A stretch of 64,000 nt of DNA. It comes from Norana najaformis (lineage: Eukaryota > Annelida > Clitellata > Crassiclitellata > Hormogastridae). The notes beneath the pieces are model-generated. The model was not told the DNA's origin. It saw only the letters and a list, made by a program, of their open reading frames with translations, and did not search any database. Made by a program: the position numbers and the translations under genes. Shown in pieces: positions 1 through 10,500 of this stretch; position 1 is the first letter of the stretch; the number at the start of each line of letters is the position of its first letter. The stretch spans positions 37,308,924 through 37,372,923 of the forward strand of contig OZ029914.1 of the NCBI GenBank assembly GCA_964023275.1, given 5' to 3'.

Positions 1-480
1 TGCTGTGCTTATGTGCTCGGTTCGGCCGCGTTACATGTGTAGGATTTTTAGAAATTAATTTTTATTAAATTTAAGCTGATTATAATAATAGTTTAATATT
101 TAGGCCGAGCAAAGTTCTTAGTTTATTTTTAGTTATATAATGCACATAATTGTTTTAATTTATAGGTCTCTAGATGTTTGTTTTAATCGAGCACTTTTAG
201 ACACCTTTATTTACGTTCTATCGTAAGCGCTAGTATATAAGCAACCCGATGTCAATAGGAAACGAGGGTTGAATAAACCGTGTCGCATGGTGATTTGCTA
301 TAGACGTGAAGGATGGATGCGTGCCTTCACATATACGAGTTACAGTGTTTTGATATCGTTCTGTGAGCGAATTCATAGCGTATACAAATACATACGGACG
401 AGGGTGACGTCCGGAGAAGCCCGTGTTCGATACAGTCCCGGTTACGATAAAATATACGGACGGTAGAGTCCGCGGAAAAG
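1..480. other. AT-rich flank with TATA-like and AATAAA signals
   Basis: No gene is seen. A TATATAA motif lies near 233-240 and a GAATAAAC motif near 271-278, the spacing expected inside an LTR or at the start of a mobile element. The segment leads directly into the GC-rich repeats that follow. The window edge cuts it, so a matching terminal repeat cannot be checked. Confidence 0.3.
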
Positions 481-486
481 ACTAAT

Positions 487-1260
487 CTGTGCGCTCCCGG
501 CGGAACGACCGAGACAAACACTGTCTGGTTTCGGGCTGACGGCGTCGATCCGGTTGGAGGCGAGGGCCCCCTCTACCGTAGATCGCGAGGCGGCCTTAGC
601 CACGACGGTGAACGTTGAGGTTGGACAGAACCCGGGGAAAGACCCCGTTCGTAAGAAATAAATACAGGTCTGTGGCAAGTAAAGGGTTGGCATCGGGAAG
701 CCTACCCAAGTAGTCGGCGAGTGTCAAATAAAACAGGTCCGCGTAAAACAAGTGAGAAAGTTGCGGAAGCTGCCCCTTTGACCGCGTGAGAGAAAAATCT
801 GATCAGTGCGCTCCCGAGAACGTCGCAGCCGTTACGAACCAATCTGTCTGATTTCGGACTGGCTCCGCGTTGGACCAGCAGGGCTGGGGCCCACCCTGTT
901 GGAACGTCGCGAGACGGTCGAGTAAGTCACGATAGTTGGAAAATAGAGGCTGAGCGAAGATCGGGGAAAGATGCGGCGACAGGTCTGTGTGAATTCAAGG
1001 GGTAGCATTTGCCGTAAAAGATACTGGTGCCGTAATACTTGTCCGTGCGCTCCTGAGGAAGTCGCAACCAAAGCAAACCAATCGGTCTGATTTCTGACTG
1101 GCTCCGCGTTGGTCCCGCAGGGTTTGGGCCCGCCTTGTTGGAACGTCGCGAGACGGTCGAGTAAGTCACGATAGTTGGAAGATAACAGGTTGTGCGAAAC
1201 TCGGGGAAAGATGCGGCCGCGGTTTTCCCGGTAGAAATTCAGACGGCAGGAAGAGATACG
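487..1260. repeat. GC-rich tandem repeat, three diverged units
   Basis: Three related units begin near 489, 806 and 1045, each opening with GTGCGCTCC. Units two and three are about 240 bp apart and share long stretches, for example the block containing GAACGTCGCGAGACGG followed by AGTAAGTCACGATAGTTGG. The first unit is more diverged and longer. Long minus-strand reading frames across it repeat with the units and look like a by-product of GC-rich repeated DNA. The composition differs sharply from the AT-rich surroundings, which suggests the leader of a mobile element. Confidence 0.6.
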
Positions 1261-1650
1261 GGGAAGACGCCGCGGATCATAACACAGACCAAGTAAAGCT
1301 CGGGTAAGCAAGGGACCGAAAACTAACGCAGACCAAGTAAATACCCGGTACATCATAGTCCGGGTCGGTTCCCCGATAACACCGGAGTCGAAACGGGAAG
1401 ATACCGACTCCTCTATATTGCTTGTCGCCACACACTGATCAGAGGACTGACTGAAGTGCGGGGAAGGGCCCCCTCGTGCGTAGGTCGGTACGAAGGTTAG
1501 TGTGTTTTACAGAAGGTTAGAGAGAGGACCTTCTTTTGAGTGTTCCATAGGGGTATCCTATCCCCTGAAGCACTGTTGGTCGATAACTGCCAACAGAGAC
1601 CTGGTACGGAAATTTACTCCGGAAGTCCACGGAGATAGAGCGAGAGACAG

Positions 1651-1953
1651 GTGATAGCGGGAAGATGCGTCGCCCATATCAATGTGCCTAGGGCGAAAGA
1701 CGCGGAGGCTCGTCATAAAGTGTCCCTGATCACGGAACCGAGAAGACGACTGGTGTCTCAGAATATTGGCGGTAGCGGGCGAGTTACAAGATGTAAAATG
1801 GTGGTTACGAGAAAGTCCTCACACAAAAAGGGAACGACTATTGCCGGTAAAGGAACGAACCCTGTTCTGAGTAAAGGCCATCCTCAGGACGTCGCCCATC
1901 CGGCGACCGTGGAAGAGGCAGAGTCAGATCCCGAGACCGAGTGTTGGTGTTGA
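1651..1953 (+). CDS. ORF of an unclassified repetitive element
   Basis: An open frame of about 100 codons starting at GTG (no ATG start is evident) and ending in TGA. It is rich in Lys, Arg, Thr and Ser and ends in an acidic stretch followed by CWC. I do not recognise the family. It is not a chance frame: a region at 21560-21815 translates into a recognisably similar protein, sharing VPRxKDAExR, LVS, VTR, HKKG, TNPVL and KGH in the same order, but broken by stop codons there. Two dispersed copies with protein-level similarity imply a formerly coding mobile-element gene. The true N-terminus may lie upstream in the repeat region. Confidence 0.45.
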   Translation: MIAGRCVAHINVPRAKDAEARHKVSLITEPRRRLVSQNIGGSGRVTRCKMVVTRKSSHKKGTTIAGKGTNPVLSKGHPQDVAHPATVEEAESDPETECWC

Positions 1954-2224
1954 TTTCTTAAGGAAGCGGCCCATCCTGAAACTTCCTTAGAGAGAACGAA
2001 CGATACGGGCAGAGGCGATATGGAGAGGCCATTTTACAGTGAAAATATAAGGGGCAGTGAGGCGGGTGGCTCTGAGCGTAGAACTGGGCTAGAGTACCCC
2101 ACCCCGTGGACAGTTAGCCCGACCGGAAAACGCCACACAATTACTTGTCCACCGTAACCCGACTTCTGGTTTCTCTGACCTATCGAATTTTGACCGGGCT
2201 TCTCCAGCGCATTGCGATTTTAAC

Positions 2225-2728
2225 TAATCGCAATCGTACTGGTAATTCCGAGATTTCTACAGCGCCCAACGAAAGCCGCGCCGCGGGGACCAGCTTATTC
2301 ACAGGCGCTCAGTCAAAACTAAATCGATAGGCAAAAGGGTTCCAGGTCAAGATCAAAAAGTCAGACGGACAGAGCGTGGAAGCTACGGGGGGGGGGGTGG
2401 TTTTGGGGGTGGAGAGGGGAGAGAGATATCGTAATTTTGAGATTTCTACAGCGCCCAACGAAAGCCATGTCACGGGGATCAGCTTATTCACAGGCGCTCA
2501 GTCAAAACAAAAGGCAACCGATAGGCAAAAGGGTTCGATTCCAGGTCAAAATACAAAAGTGGCAGCTACAATGCGTGGTAGGCTATTTGAGATAAAAGAG
2601 GAAGAAGGGGTGTTGGGATAGGATCTGTGAAAGGGGATTGTTTTCAGTTTTGAGTGAAAGGCCGATAAAGAAATTGCAAGCGGTGTAGCATCGGTGAGTT
2701 TGTATGATGGGTCAAATAACTGTTTCAC
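2225..2728 (-). mobile_element. LINE 3' ends, minus strand (family A, two fragments)
   Basis: Two copies (about 2225-2360 and 2430-2728) of a repeat that occurs at least a dozen times here. On the minus strand it reads the last codons of an L2/CR1-type ORF2 (motif HSKLK near 2670), a 3' UTR with CAGGTC/TTGACCTGG and CTATCGATTTTG, then GCGCTGTAGAAATCTC and a short GATTAC-like tail. Such 5'-truncated ends with short tandem tails are typical of L2/CR1 retroposition. The junction between fragments holds a G-run and GA-rich DNA. Confidence 0.7.
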
Positions 2729-3224
2729 TTGAAGCGACAGTCAATTGGTACTTTGTGTATTATGGCACTGCGCACTAGAAATTACTAGATTTGATTTAAT
2801 TAGAATAGAACAAGAGTGAGAAACGGCGGTTTAAAAATAAATGCCGGAACTATACCGTGGTAATATCAGGGGTGACGCCCTACTATAACCACTAGTTAGG
2901 AAAAAATAGCGATCGTTAATGTACGCATAAATAGAAGTAATTAAAAATTGGCAGCGAGAGGCAGAGTGATGCTTATTTTACTATGAGTTTATGCCTATGC
3001 TATAAATACTTGAATACTTATTAAGCATGAATAGCCTAATAAATAATGACAAGGAGGCCTAGAGTAACAATTCCTGGTAAACTGAGGCAATCTTCTCTAT
3101 TTGATTGTGTAATCTATGTAGGCCTAATAATTATAATAGGCTAGACTCGTACATGCGAGTAGGCCTACGTGCCTGCGTGTTCTGGCAGTGTCACTGTCTC
3201 GTGAATATAAGACCATTTCCGGTT

Positions 3225-3420
3225 CGCGTACCGGTTGTGGCTTATTTCAGAGATATGACTCTCGGGCTATCACGGTCCGTACTCGTGGACCTTAAATGGC
3301 GTGGCAACTATTCAAGTGGGAAGCGGTGGCCAAAGATCTCGCCCGATGAATTCACTGAAAAATGAGCAGGCTCGAGGATATACGGTCGCTATAGAAAACC
3401 GTGTACATTGACATTTCTGG
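3225..3420 (+). mobile_element. tRNA-derived SINE (family S1), plus
   Basis: Shares with 7465-7710, 38365-38590 and 47505-47720 the body ending in GAGCAGGxTCGAGG, ATACGGTCGCTATAxAAAACC and a tail related to (ATTTAC)n. The RNA-polymerase-III-like head is only partly kept here. About 490 bp upstream (2730-3220) hold no gene. Confidence 0.6.
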
Positions 3421-3554
3421 CAATTGCTTTCACGACCCGTACCTAATTAAAGAGGGAGAACTAATTATGAGAAAATTGATCAAGGGAAGGGAAGGACGGG
3501 GCAGAGAAAGGAGAAGAGTGAAAGAAGAGGGAGAGGAAGAAACAGGAGCACATC

Positions 3555-3741
3555 GTAATCGTATCGTTATTCCGACATTTCTGCAGCGCTCAATGAAAGC
3601 CACGTCACGGGGACCAGCTTATTCATAGGCGCTCAGTCAAAATAAGATCGATAGGCAAAAGGGTTCGGTTCCAGGTCAAGATCCAAAAGTGAGGCAGAGA
3701 GACAGAGTGGTAGCTACGGTGGGTGGTGTTTGGTATTGGAG

Positions 3742-3806
<65 letters not shown>

Positions 3807-3975
3807 AAGAAGGGGTGTCAGAATAGGATCTGTGAAAGAGGACTGCTTTCAGCTTTGAGTGAAAGGTCGATGCAGAAATTGCAAGAGGTGAAGCATGTTT
3901 GAGTTTGTATGATGGGTCAGATAACTGTCGTAGTTCTGAGGGAGCACAGAGGATTTTCCCCAGAAGGGACATTTT
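3555..3975 (-). mobile_element. LINE family A 3' end interrupted by an (AG)n run
   Basis: Minus-strand L2/CR1-type 3' end: the tail side is at 3555 and the ORF2 C-terminal codons lie near 3850-3970 (again HSKLK). A pure AG dinucleotide run at about 3744-3802 sits inside the element's purine-rich 3' UTR and has probably grown from it. Confidence 0.7.
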
Positions 3976-4129
3976 GCCGAACTATCGCGCAAATGTTTGT
4001 TATGATTTTCTATGAATTTAGCGAATATACTGATCAGAAGTTCAATTTTTTGTTGGGTGATATTTGGTGGGAAAATGCCTAATCCTATCAGAACTTTTCC
4101 TCCTTTCATCTTTCTCGCCACTTCTATTC

Positions 4130-4290
4130 CAAACGCGGTCCTTCGTAGCCGTCTATCTGTCTAACTGCTTGACCTTTGACTCTGAACGTAGAACCGAACG
4201 TGAACGTGCACCTGCTTCATCAATTTTGTTTTTGACTGTAAATAAGCTGCTTCCCAAGACTTAGCTGTTTCGGTGCTGAAGAAGACCGTA
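4130..4290 (+). mobile_element. Degenerate LINE family A 3' tail, plus
   Basis: Contains diverged versions of TTTTGTTTTTGACTG, AATAAGCTG and the terminal GCTGTxGAA block of family A. An open frame running out of it (4273-4458) has no ATG and is not taken as a gene. Confidence 0.45.
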
Positions 4291-4541
4291 ACTGTTTACT
4301 TTTTTCTACTGTTTTCTTTTTCAATAGATTTACTTTCACTTTCGCAGACCTACCTATATGCAGCCGATGGGGTAAAACCTTGGTTGTCTGTTGTAAGATT
4401 TATTAAAAATAGTCTGAATTGTGCTGGAGATTTTTACAGTTTGTTTTTCAGAAACTGACCCTGCGAACTCACAGCAGAACGATTTTTAAAGTGTTAATTC
4501 GACATGCAGGAATCTGCTTTATAACTGTGATTTAGTTCAAT

Positions 4542-4584
4542 ATGTTGCTGAATTTGAGGGTCTTCATCTGCCTGCAGTTTCATG
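4542..4584 (+). CDS. Leader exon of receptor 1
   Basis: ATG followed by 13 mostly hydrophobic codons (MLLNLRVFICLQFH) and a GTAGGT donor in phase 1. It joins the Ig exon in frame and the first residues of that exon (GLPLIA) complete a signal peptide, the usual split-leader layout of Ig-superfamily genes. Chance is possible because the exon is only 43 bases, but start, hydrophobicity, donor and phase all agree. Confidence 0.5.
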
Positions 4585-7500
4585 GTAGGTATAACTGCAT
4601 TTATGCTGTTCCGTATTTCTGATTGGAACTGTAATTATCAAAACCGAACAATTGAAAACTAAGCAGCTGGGAACTGGCTCCAACTGCAACGCCACATGTT
4701 GAAGATATGGTGAGAAAATGACAATATTCCCATATGGGCCAATATGTCCTACATATAGGCCTAGTTCCTTATGTTTTACATGGGAAGCCTATATGAGAAT
4801 AGCCTATTGTCATACTCTCAACATAACTTTAGCAGGCGTTGCTACTTCAGTGTTTTCATTTAAGTAAACTTCTACAGGTCATCTAATCTAGGGCCTTAAA
4901 ATATTGTAAACACTAGGCCATATAGGCCTACTATCCCGTAGGCATCACTGTTTAATTGTTTATCCAAATGTTTGATAACTGCAAATAGGCTTATATTCAC
5001 AAGACAGCATCAGTAATCATCGGCCTAATCAGTGGTGTGATTTTAAATTGTGGATGCTTGCAGGCTAAACGTTGCCATATGTTATTGGTTTGTGCGTTTG
5101 TGGGCAATGAAAAATTCGTCAAAATGAAGAAATCGTGAAGATTATAGTCTCTAAAGGTCGAAGTGTTAATTACCGTGTTCCCGGCCTGATTAGTATCCCA
5201 GCAGTTTAAAACAGTTTCCAATGTTTCATCGCTTTGGATGGAATCAAACCACCAACCTTTCGATTTGCTGCCGAACGCCCTAACCGGTTGCAAAATATTG
5301 GCTCCCCATTTCTTTCTTGCCCCTATCGGATTGCCGGGACGTGTAGGTGATAGTGAAGCGACCGAGCCTAATAAGCCTGGATGCGGTGATAACAATTACC
5401 ACACTGGATATTAATATTTTTTATATCTTAGGTCTGCCTCTGATCGCCAGTTATACAGAAGAAAGAGTGGCCAGAAATGGAGATCGCGTGTCCCTTTTTT
5501 GTGACATAATGTCCTCTGTTGGAAGTAGCGTACTGTGGCTATATACACCTGAAGAGGCATACAAAGGCATACAACACATCTACACTGAAGGCCGGATGGT
5601 CTCAGGATGGCGTTCCAGGTGTCAGGTGACTACGAATGCAACATCGTCCACTTTAGTCCTTTATTCGGTTCAGCCAAATGACTCTGGTTATTACGAATGC
5701 AGTGAGGAACATTTCGATGGCAGAGATATTCGCTCTAGAGTCAAACTCACGGTGTCAGGTAGGTTAACTCATGTAATAATTTCTAGTTAACCAAAGAAGG
5801 CTTCCTAGGCCTACTTAATTTGGTGTCCTGGGTTTCTGATATTTATCATGGATTAGATCATACAATATAGTACTTGAACGAAATCGTAATCGCAAACTCG
5901 AGATTTCTACAGCGACCTTAGAGAGCTTGGTCACGGGAACCAGCTAAATCGATAAGCAGGAAGGGTTAGATTCGGTTCCAGGTGTTCCAGGTAGGCAGGC
6001 AGTCAGACGGATACGGTGCTGGTGAGTGAAATTGGAGCGGCAAGATAGATAAGAGGAAGAGGACGAATCAGACTGGCAGGTGGGTTGTTCAGCCATCTTA
6101 GGTCCAGCTTTATCCTATAGCAAATTTTTAAATTACTAAACAACTGATGTCTATGTATGTATGTATGTACAGTATGTATGTATGTATGTATGTATGTATG
6201 TATGTATGCATATGTTTTCTGACCCATCAATCAAACTCATCGATGCTCCACCGCTTGCAATTTCCGCTTCGGCCCTTCACTCAAAACTCAAAACATTCCT
6301 ATTTCACAGATCCTACCCTGACACCCTTTCTTCCTCTTGTCTCTCTCTCCTCTCCAACCCCAAAACAACAACACCCATAGCTGCCACGCTGTCTCTCGGC
6401 TTGACTTTTGGATCTTGACCTGGAACCGAATCCTTTTTTCCTATCGATTTTGTTTTGATTGAGCGCCTGTGAATAAGCTGGTTACCGCGGCGCGGCTTTC
6501 GTTGGGCGCTGTAGAAATCTCGGAATTACGATTACGATTATGTGTGTGTATGTATGTATGTGTTTATGTATATATGTATGTATGTTTGTTTATGTATGTA
6601 TGTATGTTTGTAAGTATGTAGTATGTATGCATATATTTGAATAATTGTATAGCGCCTTTCAAGCATCTTACAAGTCTATACACAAGCATATACAGAGCTA
6701 CAGTTAGCATGCATTGCTTTGTTGTAGTCGGACAATTCCAGTATCTTTAGCTAAGATCGTCCAGTTGCCATGTTATGTGTGATCTGGTTACAGTGGTTAA
6801 ATCCTGTAGCAACTGGTTACGATGGTTAAAACCTATACCATATTCAGCCAAGTTTCTATGTCAGTAGTGGAGCGGGTGTAGACCGACAAACATCCTTCTC
6901 TTGCGATTGGGTTTTAGATTGTTTAAAAAAATTGCTGGGAATAAAGTGCTCCAGTTAGTGTAGACTAACCGATATTTCCATAATAGCCAACAAAATTATA
7001 ATAATAACGACATAACAACCGTCTAGCCTATTATTTTTAATTGTGCCGACAGTGCGCTGCTTGGTGTCGTATTCGCTTGAACGATGTGGGGAAGGTCGTT
7101 GGCCCCACATTTTCCAAACTGCCTTTTTGTAGAACTTTCAGAATAATCAGACAATTGAGGCTTAGTTAATGAAAATTATGATTTATTGGTCGCAAAGTGC
7201 AGTATATACACTGCTGGGAGCTAATTATTCCTAGCTTAGGTCCGTGCTGCTTTAATTGCTAATTAGTATGCCTACTACCGTCCAATTGTATGCCTGTATG
7301 TATGTATGTATATATGTGTGTATGTATGTATGGATGTGTATGTCTGTATGTATGTATGAATATACTGACCCGTGATAAGGAAACAGACGTAAATTCAGCA
7401 ACCTTTACGTTCCTCCGTCATCCTATCATTCACCTACTTGAGTATCCACTTCAACTGCGCCCTTAAAATGTAAATGTATAGGTTTTATCTAGCGACCGTA

Positions 7501-10500
7501 TTGCCTCGACCCTGCTCATTTTGCAATGAATTTATCGGGTGAGATCCTTCACCACCACTGCCCGTTTGAATGGGCGCCACGCCATTTAAGGTCCCCGTGC
7601 ACGGACCGTACTAGCCCGAGATTTAAATCTCTGAAATAAGCCACGAATGGGACGCGAACCTGGGATCCTCACGCACAGAGGTTCCTTGGCGTACGCACTT
7701 ACCGATATATACTTGCGTGATAAAAATTCTCAGGGTATCAATAGAAACCAATTCTGTATAGGAATCATTCTGACTTGGCAGCAAGCCTCTTTGGCACCGT
7801 AGATCATGTGATCTTGCTAAGGAAGCTCTAATTCCACGGATTACAGAAACGTCCACTGAGTCAGTAGTAACAGGAAGGCGATCTGCAGTTTTCACCTTTC
7901 AACTGATTGTGATGTGCTGTACATTACAGACTATCTAGGATGTACTAAAAATAGAGTTTCAACATCTAACCCTGCGTGTATACATATCAAACAATAACCT
8001 TGCGCAATATAAAAATTTTTAAGATTTATGTTACCTGCGTAGTTGTTGTAATTAATTAGTGCTATACTCTTGAAACGTATAACAAAAATAATTGCATGCA
8101 TACGACGATGAAGCTCTTAATTTTCAGTATGTGGACTATAGATAACTTTAAACGTCAAGGTTCATAGCACAGAGGCGAATTCCGGTCTTCTCATTGTCAG
8201 CGATGTGCTCACACGCTTTTGAGAATTTCTATGGCCAACAAAATCAAACAGATACTGCGGTCACTTAACAGAAGTTGTTAAAATTTTTTGAAAATTCACA
8301 ACATCACATTTCAGTCAACAGAACCTCTTAAGTCTTGAAGTCGAGAGATAATTGACGCGAATCCTATCCTGACTCCCCTTCTTCCTGTTATCCCTCTTTC
8401 CGCTCCAATCTAAAACGTTACCTACCGTAGCGGTCTGTCTGCCTGACTCTTGGATCTTGACCTGGAACCGAACACTTTTGCCTATCGATTTTGTTTTGTC
8501 TGAGCGCCTTTAATAAGCAGGTCACCGTGACGGGGCTTTCATTGGGCGCTGTATAAATCTCGGGATTACGATTACGAATCGAAACAAAACCCAATGATTC
8601 AGATTTTCTGTGTAATTCAACGTAGACAAGCTTCTACCCACGTTTTATCTCTAGGCAAACAATCCTTCCAACGAATCTTTGCTATCAACACTTTTTTAAC
8701 GTTTTATAGCGTTACTTAAATTTTGTAAATTCTTTGTGATTGTAGCGGAACTGTATCATTCATCCGCCGAACTGGAAAGTTATCCGTCTACTCTGAGTGA
8801 TCAAATGACAACTTGGGAACATAATTTGACTTTTACTGGCGGTGAGTTTAATATGTAGCTTGGGCTAACGATAGAATTTTTTTAATATTCTGATTTGGCT
8901 TATTCTTACAAATGCTTTACTGTTGTTGCATCGGTCTAATCTCACTTAATCTGGAAACTTCTATTCTGCCTTTACAAGATTAGGCATCAATCGCCGGTCG
9001 TTTTTAAGCAAAACCAAATTCCAAAATCATGTTCCATTGGGAACAGAACCAGTCGAGATCCTTGAGGCCCTGAGCTCGGAGGAAAGACTACGGAGAATAA
9101 GCAATACGACAAAATATGGGAGTTCAGCCTCGACCTTAAACAGAACTAACAGAGCGGACACAAATAGGCAGCAAATTCCATAGTTTTTTGGGGGCAGTGA
9201 TCGAGAAAGATCGGGAACCTAGTGCTGTTCTGTCTCGAGGCACAACAAGAGTTAAGGCATTCAATGAGCGAGTGCAATATTTGTGAATCTCAGGATCCAG
9301 TTCGATTCACCTAGCGCCACTTACACTGAAGCTGTATGCCTGTTATTTCGTTAAAACTGTTAAACCTATTTGTTGTGGCGATTATTAGCCCCTTCGCTTC
9401 AAGGACAGATTCGATGTTAGATAAAGATCTCTCAATTAGGTATATCATGCATGCACAATGCATGGACTCTCCTAACGGCATTTTGTTGCAAATTGTTTTG
9501 ATGTTTAGAGACTCCGGAAAATCTAAGACTTGCCAGTGTCGAAACCAGCTTCACTTTGGCGAATTTGAACGCATTCGTGATCATTGTTAGTATTGTTTTG
9601 GTAGCTTTCTTGGTGACAGTGATGTTTGCAGTTTTTCTGGTGGTTGCATTACGGAAAACAGTTTTCCGGAAAGGTGAGCTTAATCTACAAACGCCACAAA
9701 GCCTTGTTTTAAAATTTACGTAAGCGATAGTATGCCTATACTGTTATTTCAGCGATTTGAATCCCGGGCTAGAACGTTTCTTATACGGGGGATCTTACAT
9801 AGCGGGCGGTAGTGGTGAAGTATCTCATCCGATAAATTCTTTGATAAGTTATTCTTGAGTTTAGAAACTGTGACGATTCAAATACTGCTGTGATTGAACT
9901 GTTCGTTTTTATTATAAGTTAGAAAATCAAAGACTGTGTATTTACTCGAGTTAACGCTACGTTGCAAATCGGGCAAGTCGACGGTTCGAAGCCCAATCGT
10001 TGGAAACTACGAACGATCGTCAGCAGTGTACACTTAGTAATTCTCCGTAGTAGAATATTTCTGACTTCATTCTTTATGAGTAATTTCATAAGTGCATGAC
10101 CTTCTTTGATCTATTAATTTATCACATTTTAAAAGGCATACGCTTTATATATATATATATATATGTTACTGAATTTTAGAGTTTTTGGCTAGTGTTTAAA
10201 ACTGGGTGGTTATTTTCCTGTGGGGTTGTTGCCCGGGGTTATTACCCAAGGGTTTATTGGCCTGATACCAATTTTCACTTAGATGGACAGACAACATATA
10301 CACCAGGGCATTCTTATTGCAGGCAGAATCACAACTGTTACAGTAGGCTATCGAGGGAGTTAACTTAAGAACATGATCTTGTAACACAATCTTGTACAAT
10401 GCTGTAAATGATACGGTTTCCAACTGCAGGGTTAGCATTAGCATGCAATTCATAGTCATTCGCGCATCCTGTAGCTGTTTTCTTTGATTTGAACATTTGC

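Noticed and set aside
832..1431. 199-codon minus-strand ORF
   Set aside because: It runs through the GC-rich tandem repeats and repeats its own sequence with them; no start context, domain or composition suggests a protein.
4273..4458. Hydrophobic ORF resembling a signal peptide before the Ig exon
   Set aside because: Begins with GTG, has no in-frame ATG, and emerges from a LINE 3' tail. The ATG-led exon at 4542 is a better leader.
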